A DNA stretch of 64,000 nucleotides from Granulicella aggregans. Lineage in GTDB: Bacteria > Acidobacteriota > Terriglobia > Terriglobales > Acidobacteriaceae. The stretch lies in contig NZ_JACHIP010000003.1 in the NCBI RefSeq assembly GCF_014203275.1, positions 62,001 through 126,000 on the forward strand, written 5' to 3'. The notes under the pieces are model-generated. The model saw only the letters and a program-made list of their open reading frames with translations. It did not search any database and was not told the origin of the DNA. The first letter of the stretch is position 1; each line of letters opens with the position of its first letter. Below are positions 49,908-58,973 of this stretch, piece by piece. The position numbers and the translations under genes are program-made.

Positions 49908-51239
49908 TTACTTCATTTTCTCAAGGGCGATGAGCCGGTGTTTGGCCTCCCACTCTTGATCGGCAAACTTGCCGTTTGCCTTAACTTCCGGCAAGTCCAA
50001 GAACTGCTTGTACAACTCCGACGCGTGTTTGTACTGGTGAAGCTTGTCATGCGCCGTTGCTTCGAGAAATACAGATCCCGGAGTAGTGGCTGCGACTTTA
50101 GCACGCAGATCGAGCGCTTGCAATGTCATTGTGGGGTCATTGTTCTCAGATGCGGAAAATGCGAGGTCGCTGTACGCTGCGGCGAGGTCTTCAGTAGTGG
50201 GAAAGGCCTTGGGTTCGGCGACTGCACGCTTCAGGACGGTCTCGGCTTCAGCGAAGCGGGCAAGGTGGATGAGGTTTGCGCCGTAGTCGTCGAGCAGGGT
50301 GGGGTCGCTCGGAGTTTGCTTGAGAAGGGCAAGATAGAGCGGATCGGCCTTGGCGGGCTGCTTCGTCTGCGCGTAGAGACGGGCAAGCAGCCGTGTGACA
50401 CTTGCTTCTTCCGGATGTTGCTGGTGCAAGGTCTCGGCAAGCGGAACGGCCAGAGCCGACTTGGCGGGATCGTCTTCGGCAAGATAAGCGGAGGCGAGCT
50501 GCGCGGTGAGAGCGGTGTCGCCGGGGTGCGCGGCAAGGGCGGTCGTGAGAAGCAATTCGGCGTCTGCGAGCTTGTTCTCCAGGCGCAGAACGTGCGCGAG
50601 GGCCGCGACCGTCGCCGGATCGTTCGGAGCCGTGGCGAGGAGGCGTTTATAGGCGGCGTCGGCGAGGGGAAGATCGTTTAGAGCTTCGGCGATCTCGGCC
50701 GAAAGAAGTATGTCGTCGGGCGTCTCAGACGACATCTTGAGCGCGGTAAGGAGCTCATCGCGCGCGTCGGCTGCATTGTTGGTCAGGTCGAGTTTGGCGA
50801 GGCCGCGGAGTGCGCGGGCGGCGGTGTCGACATCGTTCGCGGGTCCTGCGAGGTTGGCGGCGGCGAGGAGTTCGGTGTGGGCTTCGGAAGGTTTGCCGTC
50901 TCGGGCGAGGAGCAGGCCGAGAGCGAGGTGTGGCGAGGCAAACTTGGGATCAGCGGCGGCGGAGGCGCGGTAGGCGGCTTCTGCCTCGGCGTCGTGGTCG
51001 AGATTGTCCTGCGTCAGCCCGATGTCGAAGAGGATGTGCGGGTCTTTGGGGGTGGCTGCTGAGAGCTTCTGGAGGATGGGGAGGGCTGAGGTGTAGTCGG
51101 ACTTTTCGAGGGCGTCGTTGGCTTGACGCATCAGGGCGGAGTCGGGAGCGGGTTGCTGAGCGGTGGTGTCGGTGGTGCCTGCGGGGAGTTGGGCCTGGGC
51201 GGTTGTGGCTGCGAAGAGAACAGCGAAGGCCACGGCCAT
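49908..51239 (-). CDS. secreted tetratricopeptide-repeat protein
   Basis: The mature protein is a run of about ten TPR units: NDALEKSDYTSALPILQKLS, PHILFDIGLTQDNLDHDAEAE, SPHLALGLLLARDGKPSEAH, TVAALAHVLRLENKLADAEL, SVTRLLARLYAQTKQPAKAD, LDDYGANLIHLARFAEAETV and others. The ATG at 51239 starts a short signal peptide (MAVAFAVLFAATTAQAQ) that lacks the usual basic end. The frame is open upstream, but that part consists of dispersed intergenic repeats, so it is excluded. It probably scaffolds envelope complexes in the periplasm. Confidence 0.82.
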   Translation of the reverse strand: MAVAFAVLFAATTAQAQLPAGTTDTTAQQPAPDSALMRQANDALEKSDYTSALPILQKLSAATPKDPHILFDIGLTQDNLDHDAEAEAAYRASAAADPKFASPHLALGLLLARDGKPSEAHTELLAAANLAGPANDVDTAARALRGLAKLDLTNNAADARDELLTALKMSSETPDDILLSAEIAEALNDLPLADAAYKRLLATAPNDPATVAALAHVLRLENKLADAELLLTTALAAHPGDTALTAQLASAYLAEDDPAKSALAVPLAETLHQQHPEEASVTRLLARLYAQTKQPAKADPLYLALLKQTPSDPTLLDDYGANLIHLARFAEAETVLKRAVAEPKAFPTTEDLAAAYSDLAFSASENNDPTMTLQALDLRAKVAATTPGSVFLEATAHDKLHQYKHASELYKQFLDLPEVKANGKFADQEWEAKHRLIALEKMK

Positions 51240-51404
51240 GGCAAAAAGGTTCGAGCGGTTGCGGTGGCGTGAGCGGCGTCGGGGTCCTTCGACTGCGTCA
51301 CTCGCGATGAAGCTGCGAGTGCTTTCGCTCAGGATGACGGGGCGCAGGATGACGGGGTTCAGGATGACTTCGGAAGAGTTTGGAATGGCAGCAAAAGGCA
51401 AAGG

Positions 51405-51468
51405 CGAAATGCGGGGGTCTCTCCACTGCGCCGCGCGATGGTGCCGCGCGGCTTCGGTCGAGATGACG
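51405..51468 (-). repeat. dispersed intergenic repeat, copy 2
   Basis: Read on the minus strand it begins CGTCATCTCGACCG-A-AGCC and ends GTGGAGAGACC-C-CCGCATTTCG, like 36014-36075. The middle GCGCGG...CCGCGC-type arms form a hairpin. It lies between uvrA and the TPR gene. Confidence 0.6.
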
Positions 51469-51481
51469 CTTCTATTGGATG

Positions 51482-54469
51482 TCATGCGGTCACGGGCTCT
51501 TCTTTGTGGGTGGCCGGTGCGAGGTTGAGCACGGGGGCTAGCCAGTGGCCAGTGTGGCTGGCCGGGTTCTTGGCGATCTCTTCAGGCGTGCCTTCGGCGA
51601 CGATGCGGCCGCCGCCAGAGCCGCCTTCCGGGCCCATGTCAATGACCCAGTCGGCGGACTTGATGACGTCGAGATTGTGCTCGATGACGAGCAGCGAGCC
51701 GCCGCCGTCGATGAGCTTGCGGAAGGCGGCGAGGAGCTTGGCTACATCGTCGAAGTGTAGGCCGGTGGTGGGCTCGTCGAGGATATAGAGGGTGCGGCTG
51801 CGGGCCTTCGCGGCGGTCTCGTTGGTGCTGGCGCGGTTGGTGATCGAGCGGGCGGTGGCAAGATGCGACGCGAGTTTGACGCGCTGGGCTTCGCCGCCGG
51901 AGAGCGTGGTGGCCGATTGGCCGAGACGGACGTAGCCAAGGCCAACCTCGTCGAGGACATAAAGTTTGTCGGCGATCTTGGGGTTGCCGGCGAAGTAGAC
52001 GAGAGCTTCCTTGACCGTCATGTTGAGGACGTCGTGGATGTTCTTGTTGCGGTACTTCACGTCGAGCACGGTGTTTTTGTAACGCGTGCCGTTACATTCT
52101 TCGCAAGGCAGTTCGATGTCGGCGAGGAACTGCATCTCGACCGTGACGGTGCCGTCGCCTTCGCAGACGTCGCAGCGGCCGCCGGGGACGTTGAAGGAAA
52201 AGCTGCCGGCGGAGAGGCTCTTGCGCTTGGCGTCGGGCTGCGCGGCGAAGAGCTCGCGGATGGCGTCGAAGGCTTTGATGTACGTGACCGGATTCGAGCG
52301 CGGGGTGCGGCCGATGGGAGACTGGTCGACGAGGATGACGTCGTTGAGGTGCTGCGCTCCGGAGAGACCGCGATAGAGGTGCGCGGGGTCGCTGCCTTCG
52401 CCCTGACCGAGGGCCTGCATTAAGGCGCGGTAGAGGACTTGATGCACGATGGTGGACTTGCCCGAGCCGGAGACGCCGGTGACGCAGCAGAGCAGGCCAA
52501 GAGGGATGTCGAGGTCGACGCCCTTGAGGTTGTGGATACGTGCGCCGGTGAGCTTGAGGTGCTCGCGGCCAACTTCGCGGCGGTGCTTGGGGACGGGGAT
52601 CGTGAGGCGACCGGAGAGGTACTTGCCGGTGATGGAGTTGGGGTCGCGTGTGACTTCTGCGACCGTGCCTGCGGCCAGCAACTGGCCCCCGAGTTCGCCA
52701 GCTCCAGGCCCAAGGTCGAGGAGATAGTCAGCGGCGCGGATAACGTCGGGGTCGTGTTCGACGACGAGTATGGTGTTGCCGAGGTCGCGAAGGTCTTCCA
52801 TGATGCGGATGAGCTTGGCGGTGTCGCGGGTGTGGAGACCGATGCTTGGCTCGTCGAGGACGTAGAGAGCGCCCACCAGCCGCGAACCAAGGCTTGTAGC
52901 TAATTGAATGCGTTGTGATTCGCCGCCCGAGAGCGTGGAGCTGAGGCGGTCGAGCGTGAGGTAGTCGAGGCCGACCTGTAGCAGGAAGCTGACGCGCTGG
53001 CGGACCTCTTCGAGGATCTTTCCCGCGATTTCAGTTTGTGCTGCTGAAAGTTGCAAATTGTCGAAGAACTCCTGCGCGGCGGTGATGGTGAGGGCGGAGG
53101 CTTCGCAGATGTTCTTGTCGTTGATGAGGACGGCGCGGGCTTCGGCGCGGAGACGCTGGCCCTTGCAGTCGGGGCAGGTGGCGTAGCCGCGGTACTTCGA
53201 GAGAAAGACGCGGACGTGGAGCTTGTACTTCTTGCGGTCGAGCTCGGCGAAGAAGCCACGGATGCCGGGGAAGCTGCCTTTGCCGTCCTGGATGAAGGCT
53301 TGTTGATCGGGCGTTAGGTCGAACCATGGGACGTTAGTGGGGACGCCTGCGGCTGCTGCGGCGCGTTTCATCTCGCCATGATGCGGGCGGTATTTTGTCG
53401 TCGTCCATGGCGCGACTGCGCCCTCGTCGAGGGTCCTCGACTTGTCGGGGATGATGAGGTTGGGGTCGAAGTCGATGGTGTTGCCGAAGCCCTGGCAGCG
53501 TGGGCAGGCACCGAAGGGATTGTTGAAGGAGAAGAGGCGCGGCTCGGGCTCGCGATAGGCGCGGTGGCAGGTAGTGCACTCGAAGGCGGCTGAGTAACGG
53601 AACCACTGAGCGGCTTCGCTCTCTTCGCGAGGGACGGTCTGAAAGCGGACTTCGCCGGACTCGCGGTAGCCGGTCTCGATGGAGTCGACGATCCGGGCGC
53701 GGACATCAGGGGAGATGGCGAGGCGGTCGATGAGGACAAAGATGGGTTGGGCGAAGTCGAGTTCGAGGAGGGACTCGGGCGTGGAGAACTCTACGATCTT
53801 TCCGTTCTGGAAGAGGCGGTTATAACCGCGACGGCGGAGTTCGGTGAGGCGCTCTTTGAGTGCGTCGGTGATGTCTACGATGGGTGGGGCGGGTGCGGCT
53901 TTGGTCTTTTTGGTGGAGAGCTTGGCGGGCTTGGGGGGTGCGGGCGCTTCGACGATGGCGACGCTAGATCCCTGCAACGCTTCGAGCTTGATCTCCGCGC
54001 GGACGATGGGGAAGAGGGCGTAGGCGCGGGTGCCTTCAGGCAGCGCGAGGATGGAATCGACGATCTCATCGACGGAGTCGCGCTTGACGATGCCGCCACA
54101 GTGCAGGCAGGTGACGGTGCCGCAGCGGGCGTAGAGAAGGCGGAGGTAGTCGTAGATCTCTGTTGCGGTTGCTACTGTAGACCGCGGGTTGCGGGTCTGG
54201 TTCTTCTGCTTGATGGCGATGGCCGGGGCCAGGCCGTCCATGAAGTCGACGTCGGGCTTCTCGATGCGTTCGAGGAACTGGCGGGCGTAGGCGGAGAGGC
54301 TTTCGACGTAGCGGCGTTGGCCCTCGGCGTAGACGGTATCGAAGGCGAGCGAGGACTTGCCCGAACCGCTGACGCCGGAGACGACGGTGAGCTTATTGTG
54401 CGGGATGGAGACGTCGATGCCCTTGAGGTTATGGGTGCGCGCGCCGCGGATTGTGATCTGGTCATTCAT
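51482..54469 (-). CDS. uvrA: excinuclease ABC subunit A
   Basis: UvrA is the damage-recognition ATPase of nucleotide excision repair. Both ABC modules are complete: Walker [15 protein letters not shown] and [16 protein letters not shown], signatures [11 protein letters not shown] and [11 protein letters not shown], and Walker B segments [10 protein letters not shown] and [11 protein letters not shown]. Zinc modules are seen at CLHCGG, at CTTCH with CPRCQG, and at CDVCEGDG with CEECNG. The 995 residues exceed E. coli's 940 because of a Pro/Lys/Ala insert (about residues 175-200) and a loop (about 895-910). The ATG at 54469 starts a conserved N-terminus. Confidence 0.97.
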   Translation of the reverse strand: MNDQITIRGARTHNLKGIDVSIPHNKLTVVSGVSGSGKSSLAFDTVYAEGQRRYVESLSAYARQFLERIEKPDVDFMDGLAPAIAIKQKNQTRNPRSTVATATEIYDYLRLLYARCGTVTCLHCGGIVKRDSVDEIVDSILALPEGTRAYALFPIVRAEIKLEALQGSSVAIVEAPAPPKPAKLSTKKTKAAPAPPIVDITDALKERLTELRRRGYNRLFQNGKIVEFSTPESLLELDFAQPIFVLIDRLAISPDVRARIVDSIETGYRESGEVRFQTVPREESEAAQWFRYSAAFECTTCHRAYREPEPRLFSFNNPFGACPRCQGFGNTIDFDPNLIIPDKSRTLDEGAVAPWTTTKYRPHHGEMKRAAAAAGVPTNVPWFDLTPDQQAFIQDGKGSFPGIRGFFAELDRKKYKLHVRVFLSKYRGYATCPDCKGQRLRAEARAVLINDKNICEASALTITAAQEFFDNLQLSAAQTEIAGKILEEVRQRVSFLLQVGLDYLTLDRLSSTLSGGESQRIQLATSLGSRLVGALYVLDEPSIGLHTRDTAKLIRIMEDLRDLGNTILVVEHDPDVIRAADYLLDLGPGAGELGGQLLAAGTVAEVTRDPNSITGKYLSGRLTIPVPKHRREVGREHLKLTGARIHNLKGVDLDIPLGLLCCVTGVSGSGKSTIVHQVLYRALMQALGQGEGSDPAHLYRGLSGAQHLNDVILVDQSPIGRTPRSNPVTYIKAFDAIRELFAAQPDAKRKSLSAGSFSFNVPGGRCDVCEGDGTVTVEMQFLADIELPCEECNGTRYKNTVLDVKYRNKNIHDVLNMTVKEALVYFAGNPKIADKLYVLDEVGLGYVRLGQSATTLSGGEAQRVKLASHLATARSITNRASTNETAAKARSRTLYILDEPTTGLHFDDVAKLLAAFRKLIDGGGSLLVIEHNLDVIKSADWVIDMGPEGGSGGGRIVAEGTPEEIAKNPASHTGHWLAPVLNLAPATHKEEPVTA

Positions 54470-54626
54470 AAGAGGCCGTTGTACGTCGTGCGTTCTCCGT
54501 TAATGGGAAAGGCGGAGTGGGCAAACCTCTATTTTCGGTTAGTTTGGGTTGGAATGCTAGCGGGGGCCTTTGACCCGGATTCCAAGAGGCTTTACAGTTT
54601 CGATAAGCAGAAGTTTTGGTGCGGCG

Positions 54627-54833
54627 ATGGCAAACAGTGCTGTGGAGAAGATCGGGAACGCGATTGGCAGGCTGACTCCGCGGGAGCTGGAAGAGCTGTA
54701 TGTGTGGCTCGACCAGCACCACCCGCAGCCCATCGACGATCGCCTTACTGCGGATCTGGCTAACGGCAATATGGACAGAGCCATCTTCCGAGCTTTGGAC
54801 GATGAAAGCCGGGGTCGCACGCAGCCGCTCTAA
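54627..54833 (+). CDS. putative antitoxin of a RelE/ParE-type pair
   Basis: The 68-residue acidic protein is encoded directly upstream of a RelE/ParE-like toxin, with stop and start overlapping as TAATG at 54831-54835. Its sequence (AIGRLTPRELEELYVWLDQH, then ANGNMDRAIFRALDDESRGR) is helical with no obvious DNA-binding fold, as in several RelE-family antitoxins that wrap the toxin with a C-terminal helix. The ATG at 54627 is used; the frame continues 19 codons upstream without a better site. Confidence 0.7.
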   Translation: MANSAVEKIGNAIGRLTPRELEELYVWLDQHHPQPIDDRLTADLANGNMDRAIFRALDDESRGRTQPL

Positions 54834-55111
54834 TGCCAGAGTTGGAGCACACCGCAAGTTCGGAGTTTTGGGCCGCCTACCAGGCGCTGCCGCAGCAGAT
54901 TCGCGACCGGGCTGACAAGCAGTTTGCCTTGCTAACAGAGAATCCGCAGCATCCATCACTACAGTTCAAGAAGCTTGGCGAACGCCACGGCAATGAAATA
55001 TGGTCCGCGCGCGTGACGCTGCAATACCGTGCGCTGGCGATCAAGCGGCTACGCGGGCTTCTGTGGTTTTGGATCGGCGACCACAAGACTTATGACACGT
55101 TGATCGGTTGA
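54833..55111 (+). CDS. RelE/ParE-family toxin
   Basis: The 92-residue protein has the RelE/ParE shape: two helices (SEFWAAYQALPQQIRDRADKQF), HPSLQFKKLGE, then the beta-sheet WSARVTLQYRALAI and LLWFWIGDHKTYDTLI. The conserved Arg in YRAL and the terminal aromatic/His residues match ribosome-dependent mRNA interferases of the family. It begins inside the antitoxin's stop codon (TAATG), so the pair is translationally coupled. It ends 9 bases from the convergent lspA stop. Confidence 0.82.
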   Translation: MPELEHTASSEFWAAYQALPQQIRDRADKQFALLTENPQHPSLQFKKLGERHGNEIWSARVTLQYRALAIKRLRGLLWFWIGDHKTYDTLIG

Positions 55112-55119
55112 CGGCGTCG

Positions 55120-55644
55120 TTAGATCTGCGGTTGCGGGCGGAAGATCTCTATAACCAGCAGACAGGCGCCGATGACGATGCAGCTGTCGGCGACGTTGAA
55201 GTCGGGCCAGTGGTAGTGGACGATGGTGACTTCGAGGAAGTCGACGACGTAGTAGAGGCGGGCGCGGTCGTAGAGGTTGCCCACGGCACCGCCGAGGATG
55301 AGCGCGAGCGCGACGGTGCTGATGGTGAGGTATCGTCCGGTGCGGAGCAGCAGGCCGAGCACGATGAAGGCCGCGATGACCGAGAAGACGATGAGGCCGA
55401 TGCGGACGGCGCCGGGAGAGACGGAGTCGGCGAAGAGGCTGAAGGCGGCGCCGCTGTTGAGCACGTGAGTGAGACGGAAGACGCCGGGGATGACGACACG
55501 CGCTCCGCCGCTGGGGATGTGGTGGACGACCCAGAGCTTCGAGAAGCGGTCGGCGATGACTACGAGGGCGCTGAGGATGAGGAGCGGAATGCGCCAGTCT
55601 CGGCTGCGCTGTTGCGGCGGGAAAGGCATGGTGTGGAGGTTCAT
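55120..55644 (-). CDS. lspA: lipoprotein signal peptidase (signal peptidase II)
   Basis: It cleaves diacylglyceryl-modified prolipoproteins in the inner membrane. The 174-residue protein has four membrane helices. The catalytic Asp pair lies in GNLYDRARLYYVVDFLEV and WPDFNVADSCIVIG. FRLTHVLNSGAAFSLF is the family's second motif. The ATG at 55644 overlaps the ileS stop as ATGA, a strongly conserved ileS-lspA order in bacteria. The longer open frame is antisense-like to ileS and is discarded. Confidence 0.95.
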   Translation of the reverse strand: MNLHTMPFPPQQRSRDWRIPLLILSALVVIADRFSKLWVVHHIPSGGARVVIPGVFRLTHVLNSGAAFSLFADSVSPGAVRIGLIVFSVIAAFIVLGLLLRTGRYLTISTVALALILGGAVGNLYDRARLYYVVDFLEVTIVHYHWPDFNVADSCIVIGACLLVIEIFRPQPQI

Positions 55645-58589
55645 TCGGCCGCGCCTTTCTCGCCTTCTGCGGCGTAGGGCGGGAAGTGGATGGCGGCCAG
55701 GGCTTCTGCGCAGCGTAAGCAGACTGTGGGGTAGTTTGCTTCGTTGCCTACGTCGGGGACGTAGCGCCAGCAGCGCTCGCACTTGGGCTGTCTGGAGCGG
55801 TTGACCTCCAAAGTCCCGACGTAATCGGGGTCCGTGTGGGTCACGGTCAGGAAGCTGACTTCTGAGACGTTGAAGAGTTCGGGTAGCGCGGAAGCGTATT
55901 TCTCAAGCTGGCCGTGTGCGCCGAGGAAGAGGTTCACCGTTGCCTCAAGCGACTTGCCGATGATCTTGTCTGCGCGAAGCTTTTCGAGCTTCGCAAGAAC
56001 TTCGGTGCGAACTTCCAGCAACTTCGCCCAATCTTCTTCGAGCTGTTTGACGCTGCCGGGGATGATGTCCTTCATGTCGGGGAACAGTGCGAGATGGACG
56101 CTGGATTCGCGGCCTTCGACCTTGGGCAGCAAGGCCCAGGTTTCATCGGCAGTGAAACTCAGGATGGGTGCGATCAACCGCGTCAGCGCTTCGGCGATGC
56201 GCCAGAGGGCCGTTTGAGCGCTGCGTCTCGCGGGATGGTTCGGGGCGAAGGTGTAGAGGCGGTCCTTCAACACGTCGAGGTATAAGGCGCTGAGGTCGGT
56301 GTTCACGAACTCGTTGAGGGCGTGGTAGGCGCGGTGAAACTCGAAGTGTTCGTAGGCCGAGCGGATCTTGGCGTCGAGCTCGGCGACGCGGGCGAGGATG
56401 TACTGGTCTAAAGGCTCCTGGTTCGGGAAGGCGACCGCGTCGGTCGCGGGCGTAAAGTCGTGCAAGTTTCCGAGGAGGAAGCGCAGCGTGTTGCGGAGCT
56501 TGCGGTAGTTGTCGCTGACGCGCTGCATGAGGTTTTCGCTGGCGGCTACGTCTTCGCGGAAGTCGACGGAGGCGACCCAGAGGCGGATGACCTCGCCGCC
56601 GAGGCGCTTGGCGATGTCTACAGGGTCAACGCCATTTCCCAGGCTCTTTGAAAAGGGCCGGCCTTGTTCATCGAGCGTCCAGCCGGAGGTGGCGACCATC
56701 TTGTAGGGGGCGATGCCGCGAGTAGCGACGGAGTTCAACAGGGAAGAGTGGAACCAGCCGCGGTGCTGGTCGCCGCCCTCGGTGTAAAGGTCGGCGGGGA
56801 AGCTGAGTTCGGGTTCGGCTTCGAGGACAGCGTGCCAGCTTGCGCCGGACTCGAACCAGACGTCGAGGATGTCCATCTCCTTGCGGAACTCGGTGTGGCC
56901 GCAGGCGCAGGTGGTTCCCGCTGGCAATAAGGCCGAGGCCTCGTGGATGTACCAGGCGTCGGCGCTCTCTTTTTTGAAGAGTTCGACGATGGTCTTGTTG
57001 ATGGCCGCCTCGTTGAGCGGGGAGCCGCACTTGTCGCAGAGGAACACGGCTATGGGCACGCCCCAGATGCGCTGGCGGGAGATGCACCAGTCGGGACGGG
57101 TGGCGATCATGTTGGAGATGCGCTCTTCGCCCCAGGCGGGGTCCCAGACTACTTTCTTGATCTCATCGAGGGCGCGTTGGCGGAAGCTTGCCGTGGTTCC
57201 GTCGGGCGCGACCATTGGGGTTTCCATGCCGATGAACCACTGCTCGGTAGCGCGGACGATGACCGGGTTGTGGCAGCGCCAGCAGTGCGGGTAGGAGTGC
57301 TCGAAGTTGGTGGCGGAGAGCAACGCGCCGTGCTCGCGCAGGAGCTCGATGATGACCGGATTGGACTTGAAGACGGTGAGGTCGTCGTAGACCTGCGTCG
57401 TGTGGTTCGAGTACTTGTCGGCGGTGTGGCGCTGCTTGCCGGCGTTGTCGATGTACTGGATCTCGGGAAGCTCGTAGCGCTTGCCGGTGTAGAAGTCGTC
57501 GACGCCGTGGGCGGGCGAGGTGTGGACTGCGCCGGTGCCTTGTTCCGCGGTGACGTAAGGGGCGAGGACGCCGAGGATCTCGCGGTCGAGGAAGGGGTGG
57601 TGGAAGGTGGCGCGTTCGAGGTGCTCGCCCATGAAGATGGCGACGATGTCGGCCTGTGACGCGGGCTCGGTCGGGCTCGCGGCGCTCATCAGGTTGCAGC
57701 GGACGATGACCTCTGAGAGGAGTGCCTGCGCAACAATGTACGTCGCGCCGGGCGTCGCCAGGGCGACGTACTCCATGCCTGGGTTGAAGGCGATGGCCTG
57801 GGAAGCTGGCAGGGTCCAGGGGGTGGTGGTCCAGATGATGGCGTAGGTGTTGGTTAGATCCCACCCATGGCCAAGTGCTGCCATGGGTGGGGCACCCGGA
57901 TTGGTGGCTGTTAGCTTATAGCGGACGTAGATGCTGGGGCTGGTGTGCTGCTCGTACTCCACCTCGGCTTCGGCGAGGGCGGTCTTGTCGTGAATGCACC
58001 AGTAGACCGGCTTGAGGCCCTTGTAGACGAACTCTTTCTCGAAGAACTCGTAGAAGGTCTCAAGGATGCTGGCCTCGTAGGCGAACGACATGGTCAGATA
58101 TGGGTCATTCCAGCGGCCGAAGATGCCGAGGCGTTCGAACTGGGATTTCTGGAGGTCGACGTACTTCTGCGCGTACTCGCGGCAGGCCCGGCGGACTGAG
58201 ATGGCCGGCATGTCGAGCTTCTTGCGGCCCAATTGCTCGTCGACCTTGATCTCGATGGGCAGACCGTGGCAGTCCCAGCCGGGGACGTAAGGGGAGTCGA
58301 AGCCGGCCATGGTTTTGGTCTTGACGACGAAGTCCTTGATGCACTTGTTCAGGGCGTGGCCCAGATGGATGGCCCCGTTGGCGTAGGGCGGGCCGTCGTG
58401 CAGGATGTACTTGGCCGCACCTTTGCGGGCAGCGCGAATCTGGCCGTAGAGGTCCGCCTGCTGCCAGGCGGCGAGGCGCGCGGGCTCGTTCTGAGGCAGA
58501 TTGGCCTTCATGGGGAAGGTGGTCTGGGGCAGGTTTAGAGTGGACTTCAGACCTTTTGCTTCGGGCTTGTTATCAGGTACTTCCGGCAT
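55641..58589 (-). CDS. ileS: isoleucyl-tRNA synthetase
   Basis: This class I synthetase charges tRNA-Ile. It has the HIGH motif (HLGH, residues 75-78), GWDCHGLP, the CP1 editing domain with WTTTPWTLPAS, the KMSKS loop as GRPFSKSLGN, an anticodon-binding helical part, and a C-terminal zinc knuckle (CERCWRYV with CLRCAEAL). The first Lys and the Met of KMSKS are Pro and Phe; the second Lys is kept. Residues 231-243 are encoded by a dispersed palindromic repeat lying in frame (57860-57897). The length of 982 residues is slightly above the usual 930-960. Confidence 0.96.
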   Translation of the reverse strand: MPEVPDNKPEAKGLKSTLNLPQTTFPMKANLPQNEPARLAAWQQADLYGQIRAARKGAAKYILHDGPPYANGAIHLGHALNKCIKDFVVKTKTMAGFDSPYVPGWDCHGLPIEIKVDEQLGRKKLDMPAISVRRACREYAQKYVDLQKSQFERLGIFGRWNDPYLTMSFAYEASILETFYEFFEKEFVYKGLKPVYWCIHDKTALAEAEVEYEQHTSPSIYVRYKLTATNPGAPPMAALGHGWDLTNTYAIIWTTTPWTLPASQAIAFNPGMEYVALATPGATYIVAQALLSEVIVRCNLMSAASPTEPASQADIVAIFMGEHLERATFHHPFLDREILGVLAPYVTAEQGTGAVHTSPAHGVDDFYTGKRYELPEIQYIDNAGKQRHTADKYSNHTTQVYDDLTVFKSNPVIIELLREHGALLSATNFEHSYPHCWRCHNPVIVRATEQWFIGMETPMVAPDGTTASFRQRALDEIKKVVWDPAWGEERISNMIATRPDWCISRQRIWGVPIAVFLCDKCGSPLNEAAINKTIVELFKKESADAWYIHEASALLPAGTTCACGHTEFRKEMDILDVWFESGASWHAVLEAEPELSFPADLYTEGGDQHRGWFHSSLLNSVATRGIAPYKMVATSGWTLDEQGRPFSKSLGNGVDPVDIAKRLGGEVIRLWVASVDFREDVAASENLMQRVSDNYRKLRNTLRFLLGNLHDFTPATDAVAFPNQEPLDQYILARVAELDAKIRSAYEHFEFHRAYHALNEFVNTDLSALYLDVLKDRLYTFAPNHPARRSAQTALWRIAEALTRLIAPILSFTADETWALLPKVEGRESSVHLALFPDMKDIIPGSVKQLEEDWAKLLEVRTEVLAKLEKLRADKIIGKSLEATVNLFLGAHGQLEKYASALPELFNVSEVSFLTVTHTDPDYVGTLEVNRSRQPKCERCWRYVPDVGNEANYPTVCLRCAEALAAIHFPPYAAEGEKGAAE
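57860..57897 (-). repeat. dispersed palindromic repeat inside ileS
   Basis: CCCACCCATGGC (57860-57871) and GCCATGGGTGGG (57880-57891) form a perfect 12-bp stem with an 8-base loop, followed by GCACCC. The same structure recurs at 62730-62767 in a non-coding place. Read in the ileS frame it encodes PGAPPMAALGHGW (residues 231-243), between SIYVRYK and the conserved WTTTPWTLP. Confidence 0.75.
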
Positions 58590-58973
58590 CGATTCCTCGG
58601 CATGGAGTGCAGCGAGACAGAGCTGCGGTCAAACGTCTATTGTATCCGGGATGCGGTTATGGGATAGGTTCAAGGCCCGGGTCCACAGTTGAGTGTTGCG
58701 AAGGAGAGTTAAAGATATTTAACGCCGAAATGATTTCGGCGTACCTCAGAGGCTTCACGTGCGTCAAACCTAGAGGCAGACGTGTGTGAAAGTTTGTAGA
58801 ATGGCCTCAGGCCAAGTATTTGTCGCCTGAAGTGATCCGGCGGAAGACCGGGAACGTACAGGCAAGAGTGGTAGCGGATGGAGTGATAAGGTCCCGTTAC
58901 AACTCAAAGTGGATCGACCAGGATTCGCGACGGGGGAGTGCAAACCCTTGATGTCGCCGAGGCGAAACTTTTT
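58590..58973. promoter_or_regulatory. divergent ileS/TonB-like promoter region with two palindromes
   Basis: This 384-bp gap holds no supported gene. GTTAAA-GATA-TTTAAC (58708-58723) is a perfect interrupted palindrome. ACGCCGAAAT-G-ATTTCGGCGT (58722-58742) is a perfect 21-bp palindrome overlapping its end by two bases. The tandem arrangement suggests an operator pair or a hairpin leader. No sigma-70 boxes are clear enough to place. Confidence 0.45.

Noticed and set aside
51320..51370. Three near-direct repeats of CAGGATGAC(GGGG) as a possible tandem array or CRISPR
   Set aside because: Units are too short and irregularly spaced, without spacers; they are part of a common GTCATCCTGA-type intergenic repeat.
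51240..51485. N-terminal extension of the TPR protein
   Set aside because: The bases belong to dispersed intergenic repeats (CGTCATCTCGACCG and CAGGATGACGGGG types); no start codon with a ribosome site is present.
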